A stretch of DNA of 64,000 nucleotides, from positions 1 through 64,000 of the forward strand of contig NZ_JBAPLU010000014.1 in assembly GCF_037083825.1 (NCBI RefSeq). Direction: 5' to 3'. Source of the stretch: Klenkia sesuvii. GTDB lineage: Bacteria > Actinomycetota > Actinomycetes > Mycobacteriales > Geodermatophilaceae. Below are positions 23,501 through 29,855 of this stretch, in pieces; the first letter of the stretch is position 1, and each line of letters starts with the position of its first letter. The notes beneath the pieces are model-generated. The model saw only the letters and a list, made by a program, of their open reading frames with translations. It did not search any database and had not been told where the DNA came from. The translations under genes were made by a program, and so were the position numbers.

Positions 23501-26175
23501 GAGTCGTGGTGGGGCGGCACGGTCCATCCGCTGTCCCGCAGGTCGTCGAGCACTCCGTTGACGGTGCGGTCGTAGCCGGTCGGGTGGGTCTGCACGGAGA
23601 AGCGGAGGACGTCGTCCTGCGCCCGGACGGCGGCCGCGATCGTGCGGCCCTTCTGCAGCAGACCGGTGATCTTCCGCAGCATCGAGTGCGGCGTCTTGAC
23701 CCGGTGCTCGACCCCGATGAGCTCGGCGGCAGGCAGGTGCTCGTCGGCCGCCACCTGCGCGATGGACCGTTGGAGGGCGGTCTGCACCTCGGCGGCCAGC
23801 TGGTCGACCGCCGCGACGTGCAGCTGGACCTCGCGCTGGACGAACTCCGGTGCGGCCCCGAAGGCATCCCACTCGGGGCTCGTGCCGGCCTCCGGGGGTG
23901 GGCCCGGAGGGTCCTGCTGACGCCCCGGCACGTCGGCGAGGGCCCCCGCCCGTCCAGCTGCATCATCACCTGCAGGCGTCGAGGTGTCTCCACCGTGTGC
24001 GGGTCGAGCGACCTGACGACCACCCGGCTCGTCGACTCCACCCGGCGCAGGCGTCTGCGCCGCGCCCGATGGGCCAGTGCCCGCGCCGGGGCTCGTGCCG
24101 CCGGGCGAGGCCGGAAGACGGGCAGCGCGGCGCGCCGCCAGCTCCTCCAGCGCGAACGCCCGAGCCTGCACCCGCGCCGACCGCTGCGCCTCCGCGTGGG
24201 TGGCCTGGTCCACCAGCGCCTGCTGCACGTCGGCCCGGCTGACCGGGGCGCCGCCGTTGGCCGCCGACACCGCGGTCAGCTCGGCCGCCAACCGGTCGAG
24301 GGAGGCACCGATCCGGTCCGCCCGCACCGGCGTCCCCGACGCAGAGGACTCCGGAGCGGTCGGGTCGGCCGCGCTCTCCGCGGTCTGGACGTCGGTCGTG
24401 CTCTCGACGGTCTGGACGTCGGCCGTGCTCTCGACGCTCTGGACGTCGGCCGCCGTGCCCACCTGCTCGGCGGCCGACAGCGACGCCGCCTCCGCGCTGC
24501 CCGACGTCGCCCCCGGCCGCGCAGCACTCCCCTGGCCCGCGTTCGCCGTGGCGTTCCCGGCGGGGGAGCCCGACGACGGCGAGGACGCACTCGTCGACGC
24601 GGGGGACGCCGTCGGGGACGTGGACACCGTCGGGGACGCAACCGCCGTCGAGGACGCAACCGCCGTCGAGGACGCAACCGCCGTCGAGGACGCGACCGCC
24701 GTCGGGGACGTGGACACCGTCGACGAGGTCTGGTTCGCGGGGGACGCAGAGGCCGACGTCGTCCCCGGCGCCGTCGAGGGCGCGGCAGCGGACGCCGTCG
24801 CGGCAGCGGACGCCGTCGCGGCAGCGGGCTGAGCGGCAGCGGGCGCCGCCGTCCGCACGGTCGTCGCCGCCGTCCCCCCGCCCGCCGGCGCGCTGACCGG
24901 GCCGGCCCCGGCGGCGCTCGCGACCGCCGTCCGTCCGGGGGAGGACGACGACGCCGCCCCGTGACCTGTCGAGACCGACCCGGCCGCCACGGGGGTCCCC
25001 ACTGACTGGGCGGCCTTCATCTCCTGCTGTGCCAGGTGGCCGGCCAGTGCGTCGACGTGCAGCTGGGTCAGCGTCTGCACCGGGTGCACCGCGGCCGAGA
25101 GCACGGCCGGGTTGGTGGGGCTGACCGTGCCGTACCGGCCCACCGCCCCCAGCGCCGCCATGCCGAACGCCGCCGCGTCCAGCGCGGGGAATCCCTGCCC
25201 GGTCAGCAGGCTGGCCGCGATGCCGCCGGCCGGGGACGCCACCGCGTTCGTGCTCGCGGTCGCGACCAGACCCCCGGTGTGCCGGATCCCGAAGTTGCCG
25301 ACCCGCGCCATCCGCGGGCCGCCGGCCCCCAGCCCGGCGATCGCGGAGACGCGCGGCGTCGTCCGCAAGCGGGCGAACACGGGGGCCACCAGACCGGCGC
25401 CGACCGCACCGCCGAACCCCCCACCCAGCGCCGCCTGCACGGTGTACAGCCCGTTCCAGTCGGTGCGGGTGCCCTCGGACACCTGCCACGACTGCGTGGT
25501 GACGTCGATGACGAGCTCCTCGAGCACCTCCTCGACGACCTCGTGGACGAGGTGGTGCCCGCTGGAGTGCGCCGCGACCCGGCTGGCCAGCGCGGTCGTC
25601 TGCTCCACGACGGCGCGGCCCACGCTCTCGACCAGGGCCTTCCGGCCGGCCGCGGAGGCCAGCTTCTCCAGCGCCGCGAGGACCGCCCGCCGGGCTGCCT
25701 GGGCGATCGACCCGAGCCCCGCCAGCGACAGCCCACCGGCCCAGGCCATGACGATCGCGATGACCACCGCCATCGCGGCCACCGCCACGGCCACGTTGAC
25801 CGAGACCTTCGCGTACTGCAGCTCGACCCCGAACCCGCTGGTCTGCTGCGCGATCGCCACCGCGTTGCGGATGTGCCCGGGCAACCCGAACTCCGGCGAG
25901 CCCAGCAGCGTGCGGGCCAGGTCGTCGAAGCTCCGGGCAGCCGGGGCGTCCCAGGCGGCCAGCAGCTCCGCGGCCGCGGCCTGCAGCCCCTCGGACGCAC
26001 CGCTCAGCCCGTCGGCGAGGTCGACCCACTCCTGCGCGAGGTCCCAGACCGCGGTCTCGCTGCCCTCGGGCCAGGACGACCCGGCGAAGACCGCGGACAG
26101 GAGGTCGTTCCACACCCCGTCACCGTCGGCGCCCAGCCAGATGAACGGGTTGATGACGTCGTCGGGGTGCTCCAT
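17581..26175 (-). CDS. Giant type VII-linked polymorphic toxin frame with three toxin cassettes
   Basis: One uninterrupted frame of 2,864 codons. Residues 1-270 are a WXG100/CpnT-like delivery region with a transmembrane pair near 125-165. Residues 380-770 are a Ser/Ala/Thr/Pro linker with tandem repeats. Residues 772-1040 are a RelA/SpoT-like toxin domain. Residues 1057-1239 are low-complexity and lie over a nested gene in the +1 frame. Residues 1240-1640 are a pre-toxin module, and 1645-1900 a second RelA/SpoT-like domain. Residues 1906-2083 again overlie a nested gene. Residues 2084-2480 repeat the pre-toxin module, 2500-2640 are a papain-fold deamidase-like domain, and the last 170 residues are unassigned. 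Either all of this is one multi-warhead protein, or only the first part is a full toxin and the rest are orphan cassettes. The start is ATG 26175, 24 bases after the YbaB-like gene. Confidence 0.75.
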   Translation of the reverse strand: MEHPDDVINPFIWLGADGDGVWNDLLSAVFAGSSWPEGSETAVWDLAQEWVDLADGLSGASEGLQAAAAELLAAWDAPAARSFDDLARTLLGSPEFGLPGHIRNAVAIAQQTSGFGVELQYAKVSVNVAVAVAAMAVVIAIVMAWAGGLSLAGLGSIAQAARRAVLAALEKLASAAGRKALVESVGRAVVEQTTALASRVAAHSSGHHLVHEVVEEVLEELVIDVTTQSWQVSEGTRTDWNGLYTVQAALGGGFGGAVGAGLVAPVFARLRTTPRVSAIAGLGAGGPRMARVGNFGIRHTGGLVATASTNAVASPAGGIAASLLTGQGFPALDAAAFGMAALGAVGRYGTVSPTNPAVLSAAVHPVQTLTQLHVDALAGHLAQQEMKAAQSVGTPVAAGSVSTGHGAASSSSPGRTAVASAAGAGPVSAPAGGGTAATTVRTAAPAAAQPAAATASAAATASAAAPSTAPGTTSASASPANQTSSTVSTSPTAVASSTAVASSTAVASSTAVASPTVSTSPTASPASTSASSPSSGSPAGNATANAGQGSAARPGATSGSAEAASLSAAEQVGTAADVQSVESTADVQTVESTTDVQTAESAADPTAPESSASGTPVRADRIGASLDRLAAELTAVSAANGGAPVSRADVQQALVDQATHAEAQRSARVQARAFALEELAARRAARLPASPGGTSPGAGTGPSGAAQTPAPGGVDEPGGRQVARPAHGGDTSTPAGDDAAGRAGALADVPGRQQDPPGPPPEAGTSPEWDAFGAAPEFVQREVQLHVAAVDQLAAEVQTALQRSIAQVAADEHLPAAELIGVEHRVKTPHSMLRKITGLLQKGRTIAAAVRAQDDVLRFSVQTHPTGYDRTVNGVLDDLRDSGWTVPPHHDSADDPHPDWRNKWVPGNQYHGFAVILTHEATGQRMEVQFPTPESASLGKKTHTSYEVWRNDSNDAVTRVIHLGLILDLVEQAGVEQNFPEGVDRLGPAYDNGPNRSLGDSQELVQQFVALATKRAGSPAAALNRGGVSPDTVGRLLAAVDATVRSSGDERVEGDPHGGHRRSGPSGLGALGGGPGAGPLHLGTGEAVEGGDGAAAPAVRAVAGHPAGGSAGRPGDGRGGGVPEGTDVHLLGDEVGRPVPGSGGGTERVGSEARGGAVRRVPGRGVDLRPEAAVGDPASGVPGAALDADPGEPGGGRAGRGRAGQDAAERGAPAGDLREPDRGAVRVERDAGGPGGAGLAVAEVGQDTQAALDRVLRGVEPTWSGQDGEQRAVELELADGSSMVVTSGPNSLATTDPDRPLQTWATGHVHLEDGPLTPAAATFLGDLGDALLRPVDGGPSSIWLAQRVGLPPTHRMSGWGRAEPTSGDSAALVWDAAQGWVADGPERATVVGHVFVPVGRFSDDQLGRVAELGAGEVLDAVRRTGDAEGAAARASIEGHGTIDEATAGRRAQERSVLQTAAERLAAASLVPAVEAFLREPVVAIHTTGGEGAPIAVRTATGWTLVGPLSARSAPLPGSAPGSGPQWGTPAATESVLSDVAATPGADDVAAQLRGAQRSDHLQVLSATPAITGTEHVGTRITEFASPMPVQGGAGTSDGSPDFSQPYPAAGSGPVPQPSDAGVGAHGLSDAAPQRVVDQSTLLIAGAQPVFERAQRDLVAETGPRQELVGLAHGVKPLAALVRKIKPSLQAGQTLSRAVADLDDLVRFSVRTDPDRYGQDVLALLAGLRSAGWTVPGPERPHPDWRNTWAVGNRHLGLLVVISDGVSGQRVELQFPTPKSRWVAELTHRFYEIFRTVETDAVDRVVALARIRSVVIESGIERDQIKGLGDLGPAKANGPTALFDMEPELARAFVTESGSDDAARLDLLREAGVSDAAAREVVEAMNAVLNEIASSAENASTSDGGSDGHGITGVGQLGGASPGGPPGMGAVAEGPGGPSSPLGGGAGVLGPDGAAGSAETSDHRGSREGPPRRARGSAGGEGRGVEALPVPGRGVDGSGDHAGDRDAEQRAGWPGVGAARRHEQSMGLRPGERGGDPAPGGHRGEDRDPSGVQAGGRAGGLGDQGVTSAAGGGTAPDLRAAAGLIDAAGRFVPGRQAADAWRFLMQSVTGVVMSTIRHGSQLSTEIRLRDGSSVGVLTGRSSWARPESDRPVQMWVSGELVLDDGPLSPAAARFLDDLRTALFAAGPDAVPGYRGGPLSQWLAQRATLDPRTHHIEPDGTARPLHDLGEVLVWDAVQGWVPARTAGDLATVVAQTFIPRLATEGLHAEGTVAAVMEAAAELPGALVAGRTAELQAATTGPLGDGRLDARDALAFAADMVSSAAVPWALAELVGVRARPVFTVGGRVLVELADGGMAVVAEATSESAVLPGSRPGLMQAGTTGDLGRFRNELWRAPGGRVAAERLTQALAAGRVRSFRVQGVVSASGFAGTRVMEFAVQRGVPAGVGVARAVVDPQRHFSPGPGAELAMAEAAARDAVPIDPAQRVARGFRLLGLVNPLERFFQPTDAAAVPFRNNCGDVTRAVAELFLGRAARVARGDNAAKLSQEGLSSKGLKPGELPEMYSHTGASPSHYLVPGPGATATGFTGEAWRSVGRAMHGAPVGAVAIVLVNWWGVPAGHWFNAVQAEDGLHWVDGQSNRTARWDAGFPYSDSIGLVGAVVCAGPSEPWRDLRVVHGGPAWGSPGAGPAAAGPAHGLALPAHAVEPDDQGRPRRAIDWSLAVAIANATGADWPDDERWLERPFGLETGTTTVEVRSPRGDVVPVGVRWADGHPPTLVLSELPGAAFWWDVPDAVQQAVDKGFSALAPAADRGSVPVVLARRPAPGGGVDLVRLPVDNRAAGPVLAGPPTRPSGPDAATARVAFGLVD
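18170..18660 (-). other. Papain-fold glutamine-deamidase-like toxin domain (within the giant frame)
   Basis: Residues about 2500-2650 of the giant frame. RNNCGDVTRAVAELFLG supplies the nucleophile cysteine, PAGHWFNAVQ the catalytic histidine with its asparagine, and LHWVDGQSNRT the acid/glutamine strand, the order seen in papain-fold toxin 1 (protein glutamine deamidase) domains. Such toxins deamidate a glutamine in a host or competitor protein. Unlike the two RelA/SpoT-like cassettes, no small nested gene follows it; about 170 residues of unassigned sequence and the end of the frame do. Confidence 0.7.
19926..20459 (-). CDS. Presumptive immunity protein 2, nested in the toxin frame
   Basis: A 177-residue protein in the +1 frame of the giant toxin, starting MGTELPESGSSG at ATG 20459. 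In-frame upstream ATGs exist but lack homology to the paralogue, and GGGGGC precedes 20459. It shares with the 22458-23006 protein the HPGWALW opening, an RYRVAVWTGQ strand, an HQAG segment, PVSRQEAEQV and the ending LLRICEQRLG. It follows RelA/SpoT-like domain 2 directly, and its stop (TGA, 19926) is the point where the third cassette's pre-toxin module begins. Function is inferred as specific protection against that domain. No known immunity family is recognised. Confidence 0.7.
   Translation of the reverse strand: MGTELPESGSSGERAPADHPGWALWQKAQADRLRRWEEGREFSALMGRPEAPRPQITEDPGKAHLDELVARQAEKVEESRRFRYRVAVWTGQGITQVIATRSNVRGGQESVLHDAMSNRWVYDPASVGEIQHQAGTEGKIAIRPVSRQEAEQVALATKGSPLPPEEELLRICEQRLG
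20470..21240 (-). other. RelA/SpoT-like toxin domain 2 (within the giant frame)
   Basis: Residues about 1645-1900 of the giant frame, homologous to domain 1 along its whole length (DLDDLVRFSV, SAGWTVPGPERPHPDWRN, GNRHLGLLVVI, RVELQFPTPKS, THRFYEIFR). The ATP-binding motif reads GVKPLAALVRKI, so the first arginine and the serine of domain 1's RVKTPHS are replaced. This copy may be weaker, different in substrate, or decaying. It is preceded by the pre-toxin module and followed by the second nested gene. Confidence 0.6.
22458..23006 (-). CDS. Presumptive immunity protein 1, nested in the toxin frame
   Basis: A 182-residue soluble protein read in the +1 frame relative to the giant toxin. ATG 23006 has an excellent AGAAGGAGAT site and an in-frame TAG just upstream, so it starts de novo. 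It opens MADIDDPDHPGWALWEEA, has a central FTYWVTKWDGQ strand and ends with LLEICENRIGV. It is clearly paralogous to the protein at 19926-20459, which occupies the same place behind the second RelA/SpoT-like domain. Conservation in this frame, while the overlying toxin frame is unconserved glycine-rich sequence, shows this is the real coding frame. Its role as immunity protein is inferred from toxin-immunity order. I do not recognise the family. Confidence 0.75.
   Translation of the reverse strand: MADIDDPDHPGWALWEEAREQDRFTWELAKQSKEGTGLPHPPYEPLPDIPPAGRLDALVMGAVEEYRRAQTFTYWVTKWDGQYPGVVAERNASGPRHGAVLYDGFRGGGWIFDPKQLSEIRHQAFQEPHWTLTRVSREEAERVEAEQGRTLPSVERLLEICENRIGVLYGSSATPEDRAAQG
23060..23860 (-). 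other. RelA/SpoT-like toxin domain 1 (within the giant frame)
   Basis: Residues about 772-1040 of the giant frame. The order of motifs matches the RelA/SpoT synthetase fold: RVKTPHSMLRKI (ATP-binding R-x-K and S), QDDVLRFSV (metal aspartate region), GNQYHGFAV (GYxxLH-like), RMEVQFPTPES (the E-x-Q strand) and THTSYEVWR. Domains of this fold make (p)ppGpp or (p)ppApp, or pyrophosphorylate tRNA, and are known as toxins. All the key positions I could align appear present, so this copy may be active. It is directly followed by the presumptive immunity gene at 23006. Confidence 0.65.
24611..24718 (-). repeat. 18-bp tandem repeats in the toxin linker
   Basis: Six 18-base units lie end to end. The four inner ones (24629-24700) are near-identical (GTCGAGGACGCAACCGCC type, encoding TAVASS) and the outer two are GTCGGGGACGTGGACACC. 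A second set of roughly 30-base repeats encoding DVQTVEST-like units lies at about 24380-24460. Both are in the flexible linker between the delivery region and the first toxin domain, and the repeat number may vary by slippage without changing the frame. Confidence 0.75.
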
Positions 26176-26199
26176 CAGCCGCTCCAGCAGGTCACGGCG

Positions 26200-26604
26200 T
26201 CAGCGGCGGCCGCGGAGCTGGTCGTCGACGATGGCCGCGACCTGCTCGTCGTCGCCGTTCATCATCGCCCGCACCTGCTCGCCGTCGGCCACCCCGGACA
26301 TGATCTCGACCACCCGGTCCTCCGCCGTCCAGACCGCGTGCTCGATGGTCTCGGTGATGAGGTCGGCCAGGGCCCGGGCGTCCTGGTTGCGGTAGATGCG
26401 GGGGTCCAGGTCCAGCCGGACGACGCGGCCCTGCGGGCCGACCGTCACCGACACCAGGCCGTCGGGCGAGGTCTCGGTCGCCTGCACCGCGCGGGCGCGC
26501 CGGGCCAGCTCGGGGCCCTGCTCGACCAACGCGCCGAGCTTGACCTGCAACTGCTCGGAGTAGGCGCGGAAGCCGTCGAGCTGGCGGCGGTCGGGCTCGG
26601 TCAC
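26200..26604 (-). CDS. YbaB/EbfC-family protein of an ESX locus
   Basis: A 134-residue protein of the YbaB/EbfC fold. The N-terminal helix (about 10-50, FRAYSEQLQVKLGALVEQ) is followed by the family's strand pair SVTVGPQGRVVRLDLDPR and a C-terminal helix. Stand-alone YbaB proteins bind DNA, but short variants like this one are common in actinobacterial type VII loci, where they sit beside WXG100 effectors and may act as chaperones or partners. The giant toxin gene begins 24 bases downstream on the same strand, so the two are probably co-transcribed. The C-terminal RGRR is basic. Confidence 0.75.
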   Translation of the reverse strand: MTEPDRRQLDGFRAYSEQLQVKLGALVEQGPELARRARAVQATETSPDGLVSVTVGPQGRVVRLDLDPRIYRNQDARALADLITETIEHAVWTAEDRVVEIMSGVADGEQVRAMMNGDDEQVAAIVDDQLRGRR

Positions 26605-26808
26605 GGCGGTGGTCCTCTCCGGCTCGTGGACGGCGGTGGGGCGTCACGGTAACCGGTGTCCGCCGGGTCCGGATGTGCGCGATCGGGTGAAACCGGCCCC
26701 TGAGCAGGTCCTATGCCGTTGTCCACAGGCCGCCGGACGGGCTTGGCCCGACCGCTGGGCGCGCCTAGGGTTCCGGAGCGGGAGGTTCCCGGTGACCGAG
26801 GAGGACGC
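26605..26808. promoter_or_regulatory. Divergent promoter region of the toxin locus
   Basis: Some 204 bases between the YbaB-like gene (read left, leading into the toxin) and the WXG100-like gene (read right). Both operons should be driven from here. No clear palindrome or -10/-35 pair can be named. GAGGAGGA at the right edge is the ribosome site of the rightward gene. Confidence 0.4.
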
Positions 26809-27678
26809 ATGAGCGACAGCACGCGGGTCGACCCCGACGCCCTCCTCGAGTTCGCCACCGCCCTCACGGCCGACCTGCAGGGCTACGCGACGGGCACCGC
26901 GTCGGCACTCATGCCCGCCGGCCTCGCCGCCATCGGCGGCAGCGGCATGCAGGAAGCGGTCTGGGCCGGTGCCGGCCACACCGCTGCGCTGGACGCCGCG
27001 CGGCAGCTGGTCAGCGACACCTGCGACGGCCTCCTCGCCCTGAGCTACGTGGCCGCCGCGGTGGCCGAGCAGTACCGCCACGCCGACGCCGACCAGGCCG
27101 CGCAGATGGCCGCGGTGACCAGTGCCTTGAACCCTCCGCCGGGGCAACCCAGCATCGCGACCAGACGAGCCGCCGAGGCCGAGGCCCAGGCCGCGGCGGC
27201 AGCCGCCGCGCGGGAGACCGCGCGCTACCTGAACCAGCTCGACCGCGGCACGACGACGGACGGCGAGGCGCACCGCTTCCAGAACCAGGTCGACGCCGCG
27301 GGCCGCCCCGCATCGCCGCCCCCGGCCATGGGCGGCGCCACCGTCGGCAACGGTGCCCCCAGCACCGAGTACTCGCGCTACGTCAACGAGGTGCTGACGC
27401 ACAACGCCTTCGTCTCGGGCGGCACCGGAGGTGCGAGCGCCGAGGACGAGTACTCCCCCCGCGCCGAGTACGACGAGGCCGTCGCGGAGGCGGCGGCCCG
27501 GTCCGAGCAGTTCCACATCCCGTACGTGGTGCAGGTCGACGACCACGGCCACAGCGACGTCGTGCAGGCCGACCCCGACGACGTCCCGTACATCGACCCT
27601 GCCGACGTGGTCGAACCAGGGTTCGGCTCGGTAGCCGCGCCCAGGTCCTCCCCGACCCTCGCCACGAGCGGCGACTGA
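26809..27678 (+). CDS. WXG100-like ESX-associated protein
   Basis: A 289-residue protein. ATG 26809 is preceded by GAGGAGGA, so the in-frame ATG 96 bases upstream is not used. Residues 1-105 form a WXG100-type helical hairpin (ALLEFATALTADLQGYATG, then AARQLVSDTCDGLLALSYV). An alanine/glutamate-rich helix, perhaps coiled coil, spans 115-155, and a disordered acidic C-terminus contains FHIPYVVQVDDHGH. No membrane segment is seen. It is likely a secreted or chaperone-type component of the type VII effector set. The next gene starts three bases after its stop. Confidence 0.65.
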   Translation: MSDSTRVDPDALLEFATALTADLQGYATGTASALMPAGLAAIGGSGMQEAVWAGAGHTAALDAARQLVSDTCDGLLALSYVAAAVAEQYRHADADQAAQMAAVTSALNPPPGQPSIATRRAAEAEAQAAAAAAARETARYLNQLDRGTTTDGEAHRFQNQVDAAGRPASPPPAMGGATVGNGAPSTEYSRYVNEVLTHNAFVSGGTGGASAEDEYSPRAEYDEAVAEAAARSEQFHIPYVVQVDDHGHSDVVQADPDDVPYIDPADVVEPGFGSVAAPRSSPTLATSGD

Positions 27679-27680
27679 CC

Positions 27681-29813
27681 GTGCCTGCGTTCCGCACCGA
27701 CGGTGCTGGTGGCGGGTACTCGGTGCCGGCCACCCAGGTGCCCACCGGCCCCGAGGGCGACTTCCGGCTGCTCGGCCTCAAGGACATCTACGAACGCGTC
27801 ATGCTCGAGGACGACGAGGGCATCACGGCCGCGGCGGAGGGGTGGAACGCCCTCGGCCAGCAGTTCTCCGTCCAGGGGCAGCACCTCAGGCAGCTGATGA
27901 CGGCGCTGTCCGGCAGCTGGCAGTCCGACGCCGCCACGCTCCTGGCCGAACGGGTGGAGGACGCCGTGGGTTCGTTCGACCGGTGGAGCCAGGTCGCCAT
28001 CGGGCGCAGCTACGAGATGCTCGACCTCGCCGCGTTCGTCGCCGCGAAGAAGATCGTCCTGCAGAGCATCTGGGACGACTTCATCGCGGACGCCGGGGTG
28101 CTGCTGACCCCGCCCCCGAACCTCACCCTCGAGCAGCGCACCCAGTGGCGCGAGCAAGCCGCAGGCGCAGACGCCGTGTACGTGAACCTGCGCCACCACA
28201 CCATCCGCGCGCTCGACCTGGTGGTGAACCCGCTCGCCAACCGGTATGCCGAAGCCGCGCTGGCCTTCGCGGCAGCCGGACCGGTCTACGCGGGGCCGGT
28301 GAACGCGGGCATCCCGTCCGACGAGGCCCTCCTCGCCCTCCGAGACGGCCGGTGGACGCCCTCGATGCCCCCCGTGCCGGCGATGCCCTCCATGGCAGCA
28401 AGTCCTGGGGCGCCCGCCCTGCCGACCGTTCCCGACCTGCCCACCGCGCCCTCTGCGGCGACGCTCGCCGCCGCGCTCTCCCTGGCGACCGCACCTCCCG
28501 TGCCCACCACGCCAGCAGTGCCGCCGGCGGCGGTGCGCAGTCCGGTGTCCGTGCCGGTGCTGCCCCCGCTACCCGCTGCGTCGTCGTCGGCCTCGGCCGG
28601 CGGGGTGGGGAGCCGGGTCGGGGTCGGGGTCGGGGTCGGGGTCGCGGGCGGGGTCGGGATCCTCGCCGGGCGGCACGTACCCGCCCCGCCCTCCGCACCG
28701 GCGGCCCCCGGCGTGCTCGGTCCCCGGTCCCTGGCCGGGCCCGCGACCGTGTCGGCCCCCGGTCGGCTCGGAGCGCCACCCACGCTCACGGGTCGGGCCG
28801 CGCTCCCGGCCACACCCCCGTCGGCCGCCGGGGGCGGTTCGCCGCACTCGCCGGGCACTCCCGGGCTGCCGCCGAGCACCGCGGCGCGGCCACCAGGCCG
28901 TTCGGCGTCGTCCGCCGCGTCGGCACCTCCCCCGCCGTCGCTGCCCGGCTCCCCGCGGCCCCGCACCGGCGCACCCGAGACCCCCGGGAACCGCGCGCCC
29001 GGCGGTGGTCGCCTGCCCGCCGTCCCCGGTGACGGCCGGGTCCCCGCTGGCCCGGGCAGCGGGCACCTGCCCCCAGGCCCCGGCGGCGGCCGCAAGCCCG
29101 CAGGACCCGCCGGCGGGCCCACGCCTCCCGGCTTGTCGGGGCGCCGCGCGCCCGCTGCACCCGTGCCGGCGGGCCGAGCCCCGGGTGACCCGCACCCGGG
29201 TGACCGGGCCGCAGCTCCCCGCGGCCCACACCTGCTCGGCCGCGACGGGGCGACCTCGACGGCACCTCCCTCGGAACCTCCCCCGCCCGCTCTGGGGCGG
29301 CCCAGGCACCGTCCGGAGGACGACCGGCGGACCCGGCGGGCCGCCGCTCCGGCCCCACCGGGCCCACTGCCCGACCGGGATGCCGACCCCTCGATCCCCG
29401 CCGCGCTGCGGTCGGCCCGCACCACGGGTGCCGTCGAGCTCCCCGGCAGCGCACCCGGCCCGGCCCACTCCCCCGACCCACGCCTGGCCACCCGCGTCCC
29501 CCCGGCCGACGCGTCGACGCCGGCGGCGGCCCGGGCCGAGGCTGCGCAGGCACCGACCAGCTCCCCGGCCGCCCAACCCAGCCGGACGACCCCCGGCCGG
29601 CACCGGGCCACCGGCGCGCGACCCCCGGCGCACGCCCACACCGGCACCCCGCCCCGGGCCGTGGACCCGGCGGGGCGCGAACTCGGCGGCCGCACCGCCA
29701 CGGAGACCCCGCCCACCCCGGCCGAGCTGCGGGCCGCCGACCGCGCCCGCCGCCGCGCCGAGTGGGCCGAGGCCCGCCGCCGTCAGGGGTCGGGGGCGGC
29801 GGCCAGCCCGTGA
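27681..29813 (+). CDS. PPE-like protein with long proline-rich tail
   Basis: A 710-residue protein from GTG 27681. Residues 45-200 form an all-helical region of PPE/WXG100 type (WNALGQQFSVQGQHLRQL, LSGSWQSDAATLLAERV) with a central W-x-S/G turn. From about 240 to the end it is low-complexity Pro/Ala/Gly/Arg sequence that includes a run of GV dipeptides from GGGGTC repeats near 28616-28650. This build is usual for type VII-exported proteins that span or bind the cell wall. It pairs with the preceding WXG100-like gene, and the two products may form a heterodimer, as PE/PPE pairs do. Confidence 0.6.
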   Translation: MPAFRTDGAGGGYSVPATQVPTGPEGDFRLLGLKDIYERVMLEDDEGITAAAEGWNALGQQFSVQGQHLRQLMTALSGSWQSDAATLLAERVEDAVGSFDRWSQVAIGRSYEMLDLAAFVAAKKIVLQSIWDDFIADAGVLLTPPPNLTLEQRTQWREQAAGADAVYVNLRHHTIRALDLVVNPLANRYAEAALAFAAAGPVYAGPVNAGIPSDEALLALRDGRWTPSMPPVPAMPSMAASPGAPALPTVPDLPTAPSAATLAAALSLATAPPVPTTPAVPPAAVRSPVSVPVLPPLPAASSSASAGGVGSRVGVGVGVGVAGGVGILAGRHVPAPPSAPAAPGVLGPRSLAGPATVSAPGRLGAPPTLTGRAALPATPPSAAGGGSPHSPGTPGLPPSTAARPPGRSASSAASAPPPPSLPGSPRPRTGAPETPGNRAPGGGRLPAVPGDGRVPAGPGSGHLPPGPGGGRKPAGPAGGPTPPGLSGRRAPAAPVPAGRAPGDPHPGDRAAAPRGPHLLGRDGATSTAPPSEPPPPALGRPRHRPEDDRRTRRAAAPAPPGPLPDRDADPSIPAALRSARTTGAVELPGSAPGPAHSPDPRLATRVPPADASTPAAARAEAAQAPTSSPAAQPSRTTPGRHRATGARPPAHAHTGTPPRAVDPAGRELGGRTATETPPTPAELRAADRARRRAEWAEARRRQGSGAAASP

Positions 29814-29855
29814 CGGACGCTGGAGCACGACGGCCGCGGTCGCACGGGGAACCCG

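Noticed and set aside
24380..24718. Regular repeats as a possible CRISPR array
   Set aside because: Units are contiguous, in frame with the toxin, and lack unique spacers.
23290..25005. A 571-codon plus-strand frame opposite the toxin
   Set aside because: Arginine/glycine low-complexity reading with no motifs; it is a shadow of the toxin linker.
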